Source: Polymyxa betae
Lineage: Eukaryota; Endomyxa; Phytomyxea; Plasmodiophorida; Plasmodiophoridae
Length of the DNA stretch: 20,470 nt
Assembly: GCA_003693705.1 (NCBI GenBank)
Contig: RBZT01000213.1
Span: 1-20,470, forward strand
Reading direction: 5' to 3'
Every line of letters starts with the position of its first letter. Within the stretch, counting starts at the first letter, position 1. Below are positions 8,381 to 16,368 of the stretch, in pieces. Under the pieces are notes generated by a model, which worked only from the letters and a program-made list of their open reading frames with translations, ran no database searches and was not told the DNA's origin. Both the position numbers and the translations under genes were made by a program.

Positions 8381-8459
8381 AAAAAATGAAGCTTCAAGGC
8401 TCTGATAGGACTGAGTGAAATTTGCCATTGTTTTACTGATTGACAACTTTTGCTCGAGT

Positions 8460-8969
8460 TTACTGGATTTGGACAGAGTATTTACTTTTGTCACTGGCAT
8501 TGAGTGTCTCATAACCGCACTCTGTATTCTTGCCATTATGCCTAGAACAAAGCAAATGAAACCGACTATGCGGAAACGGATTTCCCCATCGAGTTTGAAA
8601 CATCCGAAGATCGTTCTGACAGCATAATCGAAGACATGAAAGTACTGGGTAACATGTTCGCTGTAGCCAGTGCTCACAGTCTTCACGTTTCATGTTCAAA
8701 CTCGGGTCGGTAATCTTGCCCCGAACTATTTTCAGACATAAACTGGCCACCAATATCAACTTCTGTAACGTGGTCTCCGAAGAGGACATTTCCGAGGTTT
8801 CCGTCAATATGATCTCATCATCGAGAACTTTGATAATAATGGGGCCTTTCGCAGCGTGTTTTCTGGCATTTGATGGGAACAATATGTTTGTATCAGTAAG
8901 AAACGAGTACTCGTCATCATCAGGCTTCTTTTTCTGAATTACAGATTCAGTGTAAGATTCCCCATTCAA
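8460..8969 (-). pseudogene. Unknown tandem family, copy A (degraded)
   Basis: An open frame from 8969 to 8460 (169 codons) without a convincing own start. It contains IIIKVLDDEIILTETSEM and then TTLQKLILVASLCLKIV, which aligns with copy B (FIINVKGHYLDVSEIKRI, then STLQKLILIANLYRKLI). Further on, WLQRTCYPVLS and FQTRWGNPF match copy B's WLYTPMCHGML and FQTLWGNPF, but in B these two sit in different frames, so indels separate the copies. The overlapping minus-strand frame 8372-8686, with a hydrophobic IVGFICFVLGIMARI stretch, is probably a frameshifted continuation. Family not recognised; possibly a multi-gene protist family. Confidence 0.5.
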
Positions 8970-9598
8970 TAGGAATAAATCTCACCAGAAAAGCACACAG
9001 AGTATTGTAGTCCGTGATCTTTTCGACATCAAAATTAAAGAATCTCAGAACTTGAGGCAGAGAGCTAAACACAGGCAGATTGAGTTCTTTTGGTGGTGAA
9101 CTAAACTTCATCCGTTTCAAGCACGGATTTTCATCGTTTTGAAGATCAGGACGGTGAATAGAGATGGAAGAACTATCTCGGAACAGATTCATCAAATGAT
9201 CAGCAGCTGACAGCTTCGATCGGCATTCATCTCCAGAGCATTCTTTATGAAGGTTCCGATGATTGAATGGATTCCCCCAGAGTGTCTGAAATATCCAGAG
9301 ATCTTTCTGACAGCATTCCATGACACATCGGAGTATACAGCCATTGACAATAATTCCCATCAACATTCTTCCAAGAAAATTCATACTCCTGGGAGGCCCA
9401 GATCAATTTCCGATACAGATTCGCAATCAGAATCAGCTTCTGTAATGTGCTCGGGGCATAACGGATTCGTTTGATTTCGCTCACATCCAGATAATGTCCT
9501 TTCACATTGATAATAAATTGCGACTTTTTCTTGGAGAATTGAACTGCATCATCATCGGACTCTGAAGACAGAGAATGAAGTTCTTCATCATTCGGCAC
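8947..9598 (-). pseudogene. Unknown tandem family, copy B (frameshifted)
   Basis: The N-terminal frame (9598-9245) begins near PNDEELHSLSSESDDD, an acidic Ser-rich head. It continues through KGHYLDVSEIKRI and STLQKLILIANLYRKL to a TAA. The C-terminal frame (ending at 8947) overlaps it and carries FQTLWGNPFNHRNLHKEC, LSAADHLMNLFRDSSS and LPQVLRFFNFDVEKITDYNT. Together they give about 215 codons with one frame change near 9300-9380. The C-terminal FDVEKITDYNTLCAFLVRF block recurs in copy C as HDVTDICDYNSLCQFLVNF, which shows that this frame was once translated. Whether an intron or an indel explains the switch is not decidable here. Confidence 0.5.
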
Positions 9599-9619
9599 TT
9601 TGATCTATATTCTACAATC

Positions 9620-10202
9620 AATATACAGAGGGACAAAGCGCTCCTTAAAATTCACCAGAAACTGGCAGAGACTGTTATAATCACAAATATCAGTAACATC
9701 ATGATCGAAGGAAGACAGAAAGTCGGTTCGCCATGGTGTCTCGTCAATACGAGAACGTTTCCGGGAGATAATTCCAACTGGTTCATCATTCTGGTTATGA
9801 AAATATCAGATTCGTCTAAACATGAGACTTGATAAGGAAACATTACATTGATAGTTTCATGAATGGAACGAAGAGATGAACTATTGTCTGTATGATGAAA
9901 TAAAATGTTGATGTTGCAATATCAGGTAAATAAGATGTGAATTCATTCTGACACAGAAACCCTACTCCTGTGTCTGTGAGATCGGGATGATAGACCTCAT
10001 TGAGATCGGGAGGATAGACAGTAACATGAGAGTTTTCCAAAGCGTCTGTAACATTACTTGACTCTAGAAGGAAGGCAGCGAAGCACTGAGATAGGCTCAG
10101 TATCAGGGGGGGAATCGCTGCCCCCACCATTTCCAGGCAAAAGAGAATCTGATCGCCGGACTTTGGCCCAGTGAAACTTTTTCGTAATATAGCGGAATAC
10201 AA
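9620..10202 (-). pseudogene. Unknown tandem family, copy C (degraded)
   Basis: An open frame from 10202 (first codon TTG, so the true start is elsewhere) to 9843 reads FTGPKSGDQILFCLEMVG, then a tandem pair VYPPDLNE/VYHPDLTD, comparable to copy B's HRPDLQND. After a stop the frame shifts. ESDIFITRMMNQLELSPGN follows, and in a third frame HDVTDICDYNSLCQFLVNF at about 9635-9695, the counterpart of copy B's C-terminal block. Multiple stops and shifts mark it as the oldest or most decayed of the three. All three lie head to tail on the minus strand. Confidence 0.45.
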
Positions 10203-10272
10203 TTCTGCGCTCAGTTTTTGCTGAATACTAAAAAAGGGTGGCCGTATTTATAATGTTTCAAAGTACTGTAGG

Positions 10273-10365
10273 ATGGAATCGGGACGAGTGGATGAGTTTG
10301 AAGAACTCCGCACACTTCTTCGTCCCTTGATGCAAAAGGTTTTGATATTTACAGAATCGAAATAA
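10273..10365 (+). CDS. Very small ORF, 30 aa
   Basis: ATG at 10273 to TAA at 10363-10365, encoding a charged Leu-rich peptide (VDEFEELRTLLRPLMQK). A TATTTATAA-like sequence lies about 25 bases upstream. GT after the Lys codon could be a donor, but I found no matching exon. Possibly a first exon or chance. Confidence 0.2.
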   Translation: MESGRVDEFEELRTLLRPLMQKVLIFTESK

Positions 10366-10978
10366 TGACTTGCATCACTCTCAAAAAGTCTGTTTATAAA
10401 AAAGTGCGCCGCAGTTCCTCTTGAATCTCACTGCAAAATCAAGATAAGAAAACAGTGTGAAAGTTTTCATCCCGGTTTTTCGATTTGCAGTGTTTTGCGG
10501 CCAAAGTAAAATTCCAAAACCATTTTGCGTAAAAAGTAGGATGAGTTTACGGCCAACCTTTCTGATTTATCACATTGATGCGGAAAGCAGATCTAATAGA
10601 GTAGATTGCGTTGCGAAGCGAAAAAGCCATAACAATCTCGAAGATGCTTGTCACAACTCATTATGAATAAATGAAATGGTGATGGTAGCACATAGCGGGA
10701 CCCCCTGGACATGATCTCTGGGAAAAATGGCGAAACTACAGAGACGCAGTTTCATATGGTAAAAGTTTCTCAGTGTTAATTAGAAACTCACTTCTTGCAT
10801 CATACTCGAACCTTGTAGCGGGTTTATTACGATAAGACTACGATCAGGCGTGAGATTAAGAGGGATTTGCCTGCTGAACTAGATCGTTGGTCCGCGATCA
10901 TCTCTGATGGCATTACTGTAGGAGACAGCTCTCTGCTGAAATTCAGAATCGAGAGGAGCATTTTGGGATTCGAGTATC
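10366..10978. other. Region without a supported gene
   Basis: A 69-codon plus-strand frame lies at 10457-10666, preceded by an acceptor-like TTTTTCGATTTGCAG at about 10477-10491. Its composition is ambiguous and no domain is visible. Beyond this I see nothing until the inverted repeat at 10979. Confidence 0.4.
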
Positions 10979-11097
10979 GACCCTGCTACGTGTGCGACCC
11001 CTCGATACTATGAAGAATACAATCAAACAGTTAATCTGTTTTTATGAAATCGTATTCGGCGGGATCTTACGCTACTTGGACATGTTACCCTTTTGGG

Positions 11098-11884
11098 TCA
11101 GGGATGTCTTCCCCTTCTGATGCTGATTTTTAATGCAGCTCTGCTCGGCTGACATATCGATTCAGGAAAGTGTTCCCGTTCAATTAACACCATAATCTGG
11201 GAGCAGGTCAAGACCCCATGCTCATTTATCTCAAGCATCTTTTTCTCTACAGCTTTAGGAATAAATCGATTTTGAGGTAGGGCTTCCAACTCGGGTTCGT
11301 TGAACAGCTCATGGTTGTGTTAAATTGGATATCTCGTACACCCTGATTTTTTCGCTATTTCCGTCGTCGAGGCAACGCAATCGGACAAAGAACTGGCAGC
11401 CGCACTTCAAAGACTTTTTCGAACGCTGAAACTCTTCTGCAACCATTGAATCTTTTTTCTGATGAAAACCGTTACGAAAGCAAAGGACGGTATCGTATTT
11501 CAATTTCTGAGTGCTTTACTGTTTCAGATGGCACTTAGCAAAAGATACGCAATGCTCTCGAGCCTCATTCAAGGATTCAAATACTCGGCCGATTGTCATG
11601 GATTTTTCTTCACAAAAAGTTCGGATAGTTTTGTTTCCATTCCATTGCAATTCGTCTTCTTTATCGATAATTATCGGCGCGCAATCGTTTTCGACTTCTT
11701 CGTGGATATTATGCAGATTAGAGTGATCTCCGTTGTCGGTGGGCTTTCGGGGTGGACATGGACGCTCGCATCCCAATGGCGCTGTGGGTGTAGGCGAAGT
11801 AGAAGCAGAGCAGCCGAGAGTGGTGTCTGAATCATGGGACTCACATCGGCCCAGCCGGAGAAATTTGCCCAGACCTGAGAGCAT
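11098..11884 (-). pseudogene. FAR1-type zinc-finger protein relic (MULE-associated)
   Basis: ATG at 11884 begins a Ser/Thr/Pro-rich leader, then an acidic stretch (HNIHEEVENDCAPIIIDKED), then IGRVFESLNEAREHCVSFAK, which fits the opening of the FAR1 DNA-binding domain. A single in-frame TAA at 11516-11518 interrupts it. The same frame resumes with KYDTVLCFRNGFHQKK and SLKCGCQFFVRL (the domain's Cys pair). A frameshift near 11325 then separates this from HNHELFNEPELEALP, the domain's hallmark His-x-His, followed by a helical tail to a TGA at 11098. Order and residues match the WRKY/GCM1-like FAR1 finger. One nonsense and one frameshift make it dead as it stands. No DDE catalytic core or SWIM finger follows, so the element is truncated. 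Confidence 0.7.
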
Positions 11885-11932
11885 CTGTAGGCGCTACTAC
11901 TGTTTAGATCGTAAGAGAGAGGTTGAGAGTGG

Positions 11933-11998
11933 GTCGCACAGATAAGGGTTGTGCGACATACAGTCGCACACGGGCATATTTGTGCGAGGGGTCGCACA
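11933..11998. repeat. Subterminal GTCGCACA repeats
   Basis: The octamer GTCGCACA or its complement occurs five times in 66 bases: 11933-11940 (+), 11950-11957 (-), 11963-11970 (+), 11981-11987 (-, 7 of 8) and 11991-11998 (+). The strands alternate and the spacing is 10-18 bases. The same octamer is inside the left terminal repeat. Such clusters are typical of transposase subterminal binding sites. Confidence 0.6.
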
Positions 11999-12356
11999 CG
12001 TAGCAGGGTCTTAGGTATTATGGGGAAATTTAAATTGACTAACGATTGCTCTACGCTCTACGGATTGATCTACGCCGCGCACTTTTAAATTGCTTTATAA
12101 ATTGATCTATTTTGACGGAAATCAGACAATTGACCTACAAAATGATCTACTTTCTCGAAAATGATCTATTTTTGACCTGCTCCACGGACAATAATTTGCG
12201 ACCTACTAATTGATCTACTATCACCAATTTGATCTACAAATTGATCTGCTAAACCCTCTAAACCCTAACCCGACTTAGTAAACTTGCATGAAATTGTGGC
12301 CTGATACAGGGTTTATACAATTTAGATGCTGTTTTTCGGTGACAATGTGACCAAAC

Positions 12357-12407
12357 GCAGATAATTCGGCTAATGCTTAATTATCTGCTATTAGCATAAT
12401 TATCTGC
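12357..12407. repeat. Clustered inverted and direct 10-mers
   Basis: GCAGATAATT at 12357-12366 is the reverse complement of AATTATCTGC, which occurs at 12379-12388 and again at 12398-12407. The two direct copies are separated by ATTAGCAT-like sequence that itself mirrors an upstream TAATGCT. This could form alternative hairpins. It lies in the interior of the inverted-repeat unit. Confidence 0.6.
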
Positions 12408-12625
12408 TGATGCAGATATTCGTGGCGCGACTTGACGGAAATGGGTTTGCTGTCTTTCATAATTGTTTATCATAATTGGAACTCTGAGCTAAAAGTCGAG
12501 ACGGTAGCGGGCAGTGAAGTTTTTGATACAATCCTCGACGACGAAGCGAATACCGTAACAGAAAGTGAATGTTTATATAGATTCTAAAAGCTATTAGAAA
12601 CAGGCTCGGCAGGTCTCCCGACACC

Positions 12626-12934
12626 CTAAGCTTGCAGCCGGTCGTACTGCCTTAATCTCGAGCAGGCTCCGCGGCGTCGCTGCCGTCTTCTCCCATCTGT
12701 TAAGTTGGGTGTGATATTTAAGTTTTTGCTATTCTGGCATTTATCCGTTAGGGTGATGCAGTTCGTGGTAACAAACGCACGCGGACAACTCAAATCGATA
12801 CACGCATTCACAGGGTAGTATTCCGCAGTGTCCCGGTAGGTTGTGTAATGTCGAGTCTTCTGTCTGAATCTGACCATAATATCAATTGGAGACCAAAAGC
12901 TTGAACATCGATTGACAAATCGTAAAACTGACAA
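12626..12934 (-). CDS. Doubtful ORF inside the inverted-repeat unit
   Basis: A minus-strand frame reads about 100 codons with an internal ATG (MVRFRQKTRHYTTYRDTAEY) and ends in a very basic, Arg-rich tail at 12626. This is the only sizeable frame in the 730-base interior. No domain recognised, and the composition is ambiguous. Apart from this and the 10-mer cluster, I see nothing in the interior. Confidence 0.2.
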   Translation of the reverse strand: MSVLRFVNRCSSFWSPIDIMVRFRQKTRHYTTYRDTAEYYPVNACIDLSCPRAFVTTNCITLTDKCQNSKNLNITPNLTDGRRRQRRRGACSRLRQYDRLQA

Positions 12935-13194
12935 AAATTGGAGGCACTATAATATATGACCACTGAAAAGCAGCCGTGCATTCAATTCTCTCGCAAATTA
13001 TGTTAGGGTTAGGGTTTAATAGATCAATTTGTAGATCAAAATGGAGTATGTCAAAAATAGATCATTTTCATGGAAGTAGATCATTTTGTAGAGCAAAATC
13101 GAATGTGCGCGGAGTAGATCAATTCGTAGAGCGTAGAGCAATCGTAGGTCAAATTAATAGTAGCCGGTATTATGAACAGTTTACTGAGTAGTTA

Positions 13195-13262
13195 ACTGCG
13201 CAGAATTTGAGATTGGAGCCTGCGACCCTTCGATAACGCTGTTCTATTACCAAACCAGCCCT
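13195..13262 (-). other. tRNA-like or SINE-head-like fragment (degenerate)
   Basis: Read on the minus strand, TGGTTTGGTAATAGAACAG resembles a tRNA D-arm (A box) and AGGCTCCAATCT resembles a degraded B box. Between them TTATCGAAGGGTCGCA fits a tRNA-derived junction, but no full anticodon arm is present. The TGCGACCCYTCGATA part (13221-13235) is shared with 10993-11007 (14 of 15 bases). Probably a dead tRNA-derived piece, not a working tRNA gene. Confidence 0.25.
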
Positions 13263-13421
13263 GTTGTGATTTGAAGTTCTAATTATGGCAGAAGTAGAAT
13301 TCAGCCACAGTTGAGGCAGCGTGCCCGGCAGGCTGCAGTGGTCGACAAAAGGTTTTCCCGCAGCTTTTTGACTGTGACAGCACTGACGAAGCATCAAAAG
13401 GGGAAATTATTTGTCAATGAG

Positions 13422-13560
13422 CCAGGAATCTCCATTTGGACAGATGACAGTTCTCAAACGAAGACAATGAAGTCCTGGCAGGCGCAGCCGGCATCATCAA
13501 CTGGCAAACTCCAGCCCACCTGTCTACACTGATGATTTTTTCGGGTGCACCTCTCAGCCA
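13422..13560 (+). pseudogene. LINE RNase H domain relic, N-terminal part
   Basis: The frame at about 13425 reads ISIWTDDSSQT, matching the first catalytic Asp block of RNase H (T-D-G/D-S). About 30 bases later, in another frame, NEVLAGAAGIINWQTPAHLS matches the second strand of the domain (A-G-A-G/A-x-x). So one frameshift lies between. The homology stops at about 13555, exactly where the minus-strand AT-rich segment begins. The orientation and family agree with the C-terminal RNase H piece at 14060. Confidence 0.6.
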
Positions 13561-13969
13561 TTAACGCATAGACCATTTTGATAAGTTCCAAACCATGCCA
13601 CATTACTTGAACAATCCCACGCTTTGAATGTATTACTTTGATAAACATTCATATTTCCCGTTGTTCCAATACTTCCTGACACATTTAAATTTCCGCTATA
13701 ATCTAAACTCATTTTTGAATGTGCTAATGTTGCGTTTTGACTTGTTGAATTACTTGCGGCATCATTATTTTCAACATAAATGAAGCTTTCCTCTACTGCA
13801 ACTACTCAATACAACCATATCGGAGACTACCATTTCTGAGAGACGTCCGATGACCACTAACACTTCCAGTTATGGTGCTGAAATACGTTCAGGTTGGCCT
13901 CCATTAACAGTAACAGATTGAATTAAATCCAAAACATCAGACGATTCCTTTGTACACAGACTTTCTGTC
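13554..13969 (-). pseudogene. Viral/phage-like structural (fibre-type) protein fragment
   Basis: On the minus strand, 13805-13554 is an 83-codon open frame that is Asn/Ser/Thr/Gly-rich. It includes IYVENNDAASNSTSQ and LDYSGNLNVSGSIGTTGNMN, then TFKAWDCSSNVAWFGTYQNG, ending in TGA at 13554. Repeated short beta-strand turns of the N-V-S-G-S/T-G type are typical of tail fibre or capsid-fibre proteins of phages and large DNA viruses. Upstream, after a frameshift near 13830-13870, further pieces read TITGSVSGHRTSLRNGS and SSDVLDLIQSVTVNGG, of similar flavour. The region is AT-rich and its codon use differs from the neighbouring genes. It has no start codon and is broken. The viral identity is judged by composition and pattern only. 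Confidence 0.45.
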
Positions 13970-14059
13970 TTGTATAAAACAGCTCTCCTGCCATCCCTAT
14001 ATGTCAAGATATGTCAACAATACAATCGCAGATTGTGCTAAAAAACTGGCCATACTGGC

Positions 14060-14457
14060 TCAGAACGACGCGTTGAAGTAGACTTCGTGCCAAGCCACAC
14101 TAAACATCCAATTCCAGAAAGTAAACAAATCGACGCGTTGGCGAAATCCGAGGCAAAGAGTGGCATCGCATTAAACCACGACACATTTGTTAGCTCATAC
14201 CGACTCCATTTCGATAAGAGAGCAAAACAGAGCTTACAATCTCACCTGAACAAAGCCATCTGTACAAACTACACTGATCGAAAGCCATTTAACACATGAT
14301 ACGTGACAACCCCCTTCTCAACAGGGCCAGAACCGGTCATACCCGATGTAGGGCCCACCTTAAACAGATGGGCATTGAGACAGAAACCAAATGCAGACTT
14401 TGTAATCGGAAAACGAAAACGCTCAAACATGTCCTCAAGAAATGTTCCCATTTCTAG
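14060..14457 (+). pseudogene. LINE RNase H C-terminus and CCHC zinc finger relic
   Basis: The frame at 14072 reads VEVDFVPSHTKHPIPESKQI, then DALAKSEAKSG, the C-terminal RNase H block of LINE polyproteins (V-P-S-H with the catalytic His, then I-D-x-L-A-K). It stops at a TGA at 14297-14299. One frame over, from ATG 14296, follows LLNRARTGHTRCRAHLKQMG and then KCRLCNRKTKTLKHVLKKC, a C-x2-C-x8-H-x4-C finger as found after RNase H in many LINEs; it ends at TAG 14455. A few more coding-like codons follow to about 14560. Frameshifted and dead. Its N-terminal half is at 13422-13560, with about 500 foreign bases between. Confidence 0.8.
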
Positions 14458-14672
14458 ACAGCTGTAATACGCCACCGATCCGCCTACAGAAACCGCAACA
14501 TATCAGACATTAATACAGCACTATTTGAAGCAGCCGAAACTCATGAAAAAACTACAGCATAAAGCCTACAAACCACGGAAATTTCAATTAAGTACAGGGT
14601 TTGTTATAGGGATATTTCTAAATGTACGAAGTGTCGCAAAGAACGGTTGTTGTTATTAACTATTTTCTAAAG

Positions 14673-15014
14673 CTAAAATTGACCCGTAGCAGAAGATCTT
14701 TTCCAGCCTTCATTGCTATAATCCAGATAGCTGCAGTGTTTGCGATAATAGACTGATTTCCTGAACAGCTCGGATTTCCAGAGATTTGGGTTCATCATTC
14801 AAAACAAACCAGCAGGCGAGGAAATTGTATTTTCTCAATCTTTTGGATTTGGTTCGTACAACTTCAGAGCGTCTGTATTCAAATCCTCTTCGAAGCCCCC
14901 GCCTGAATTGACTGCTTTAAGCTGTTCGCTGTATCTGATAGGTTTAGAGACATCGTGCGATAAGAACAGAAATCTGATGGCGCCAAAAAGCGTGGCTTTA
15001 ATATCTGGACGCTT
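14673..15014 (-). pseudogene. Decayed minus-strand gene fragment, unknown family
   Basis: The frame from about 15014 to TGA 14835 reads RPDIKATLFGAIRFLFLSHD, then VSKPIRYSEQLKAVNSGG and ALKLYEPNPK. The bases just upstream (ATTGAAG at 15015-15021) and the AT-rich stretch beyond look like an intron with its 3' end. One base out of frame, coding continues with KYNFLACWFVLNDEPKSLEI and RAVQEISLLSQTLQL. A second shift gives DYSNEGWKRSSATGQF to a TAG at 14673. One original gene with two frameshifts is the simplest reading. Family not recognised. Confidence 0.5.
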
Positions 15015-15263
15015 CAATCATGTCCAATCTAATCGCATTTTGAGCAAAAAAACGAATTTGGATGTCAACATTTTTTATCGAAACATTGCAAAACTTATTC
15101 AAACATTGTTTCATTGCGGTAGGAAATACCATTTATATGACGTTTCAAAACGAACGTGAAACTTTACTAGCCCTTTGTTTAAAATAAATGACCGGAATTG
15201 CTTCCAGAATCTACAGTAGTGTGATAGAAGAACAAAAATAACGAAGACCAATGGAAAAACTGT

Positions 15264-16368
15264 TTATAATGGTCGTTGACGGCAGCAACGAGCACAGACG
15301 ATTGTCATGAATACTACAGCGAATACGCCAATAATAGCGATAGCGACAACACCTTCTGCCACAGGAATGCGATGCGCTGCCATTGCCGACGCAATTTCCG
15401 ACACAATTACAAACGGTAGCGAAAGTATGAATTGGAAACAGAACATAATGAGCGCAAAAAAAAAGGTGCACTAAGCAATATCAGTAACTGAGGTAAGATA
15501 CAATTTGGCTAAAAAATAAAAGTTTAAATAATACAAAAAAATTAAAAAGTGATAGACGTACAGAGAGAGCAGAAGCGCAATCCAAATGCTCCGATGGAAG
15601 GATATGTAATGCAGAGGGGATCAAGTCGGTCAGAAACCAGACGCAGTCGAGAATGATAACCTGAGCAGAGTTGATTTTCTGAAAGATCCACAGACTGGGG
15701 ATTAGGATGGCCAGAATCGCTCCCAACACGAACATCGCCTTTGCGAGACTATAGGACTATCGACCAAGATTAATATGTAGAGTGAAACAGGAACACGACA
15801 TTATAGAAAACATAATGGATGGTAGAATTAGAATTCTCATCTCTCAAAGAAATAACAAACATGGCAAAATAAGAATTCTTGATAGAAAAAGTAGAGCCAT
15901 ACGTACAAGTACAACAGATTCGCCATTTATAGTGGAGAATGGTCTGGACTAAGAAAAACGTGGTTAATAAAAGCAACAATGACATAGTAGATTGTACCAA
16001 ACGGTCTCGAAGGGTTCGCTGAGCATGAAAACGAGTGTATTGAGCTGGTGGAACTGTAACATAATGTACTTGAGGAGCTGTAACATCATGAGTTGGAGAG
16101 AGTGGCAATGTAGATGGATGGATCGGTTCAACATCAATTGTACGGTCGTTAGCAGATTCAAGAGCCGCAATGAGCCCGGAGTTCGCAGCTATAACATATC
16201 AGCAGATGAAACGAAAACAGGAAACGTGAGCAGACTGGGCTGATAATCGGAACTTTCCAAGTTCACCAAGTGGGACTGGGTGGGTTGCGGCGGAATGTTT
16301 CCATCTTCATGACCAAGGCCGTGACCAACAATAGACACCGCCACGAGGAACAGTACGAACGACATCAT
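15264..16368 (-). CDS. Six-exon secretory membrane protein, 269 aa
   Basis: Exons (minus): 16368-16236, 16188-15998, 15948-15903, 15842-15797, 15748-15562, 15470-15264; introns of 47, 49, 60, 48 and 91 nt, all GT-AG. The phases join to 810 nt. Residues 1-19 are a classic signal peptide (SFVLFLVAVSIVGHGLG after two Met). A polar Pro/Thr/His-rich region follows to about residue 108. Hydrophobic segments lie around 125-160, 166-190, 202-224 and 238-258, with a short basic tail CARCCRQRPL. The last intron is least certain: splicing to an AG 53 nt on would throw the frame, and a 31-nt intron at 15471-15501 would also keep frame. Exons 3 and 4 are short and rest on donor and phase fit. The family is not recognised. 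It is divergent to the RING gene across 1.25 kb. Confidence 0.6.

Larger units (their letters stand above)
10979..12010. mobile_element. Transposon-like unit with 26-bp perfect terminal inverted repeats
   Basis: Bases 10979-11004 (starting GACCCTGCTACG) and 11985-12010 (ending CGTAGCAGGGTC) are exact reverse complements over 26 bp. They enclose 980 bases containing only the broken FAR1-domain gene. FAR1-type zinc fingers are known at the N-terminus of many Mutator-like (MULE) transposases, so a deleted, non-autonomous MULE is the likeliest identity. The family usually makes 8-11-bp target duplications; the bases outside (CGAGTATC on the left, TTAGGTATT on the right) do not match, so either the duplication has decayed or the borders are not the true ends. 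Confidence 0.6.
12030..13158. mobile_element. Inverted-repeat unit with GATCTAC-motif arms and telomere-like inner edges
   Basis: The left arm 12030-12271 and right arm 13002-13158 are imperfect reverse complements. The outer 50 bases match best (ATTGCTCTACGCTCTACG then TTGATCTAC then CCGCGCAC on both, read inward). Both contain AAAATGATCTAC, GAAAATGATCTATTTTTGAC and GATCTACAAATTGATCT in the same order. The arms are made of repeated WTTGATCTAC-like units, at least eight on the left. Each arm ends on its inner side in telomere-like sequence: CTAAACCCTAACCC at 12258-12271 and TTAGGGTTAGGGTTT at 13003-13017. It could be a foldback-type transposon or an insertion flanked by subtelomeric repeats. 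No transposase gene is inside. Confidence 0.6.

Noticed and set aside
11516-11518. In-frame TAA in the FAR1 gene (and TAG in the LINE finger frame) as a sign of TAA/TAG recoded to glutamine
   Set aside because: The three multi-exon genes use only CAA/CAG for Gln over about 1,300 codons and two of them end at TAA or TAG, so a standard code with pseudogene nonsense mutations fits better.
10970-12019. Target-site duplication flanking the 26-bp TIRs
   Set aside because: CGAGTATC on the left and TTAGGTATT on the right do not match over 8-10 bases.
12030-12271. CRISPR-like array of GATCTAC repeats
   Set aside because: Repeats are short, degenerate and irregularly spaced, the host is eukaryotic, and the array is mirrored in the right arm.
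13195-13262. Functional tRNA gene on the minus strand
   Set aside because: No complete anticodon arm or acceptor stem can be drawn; only box-like fragments remain.
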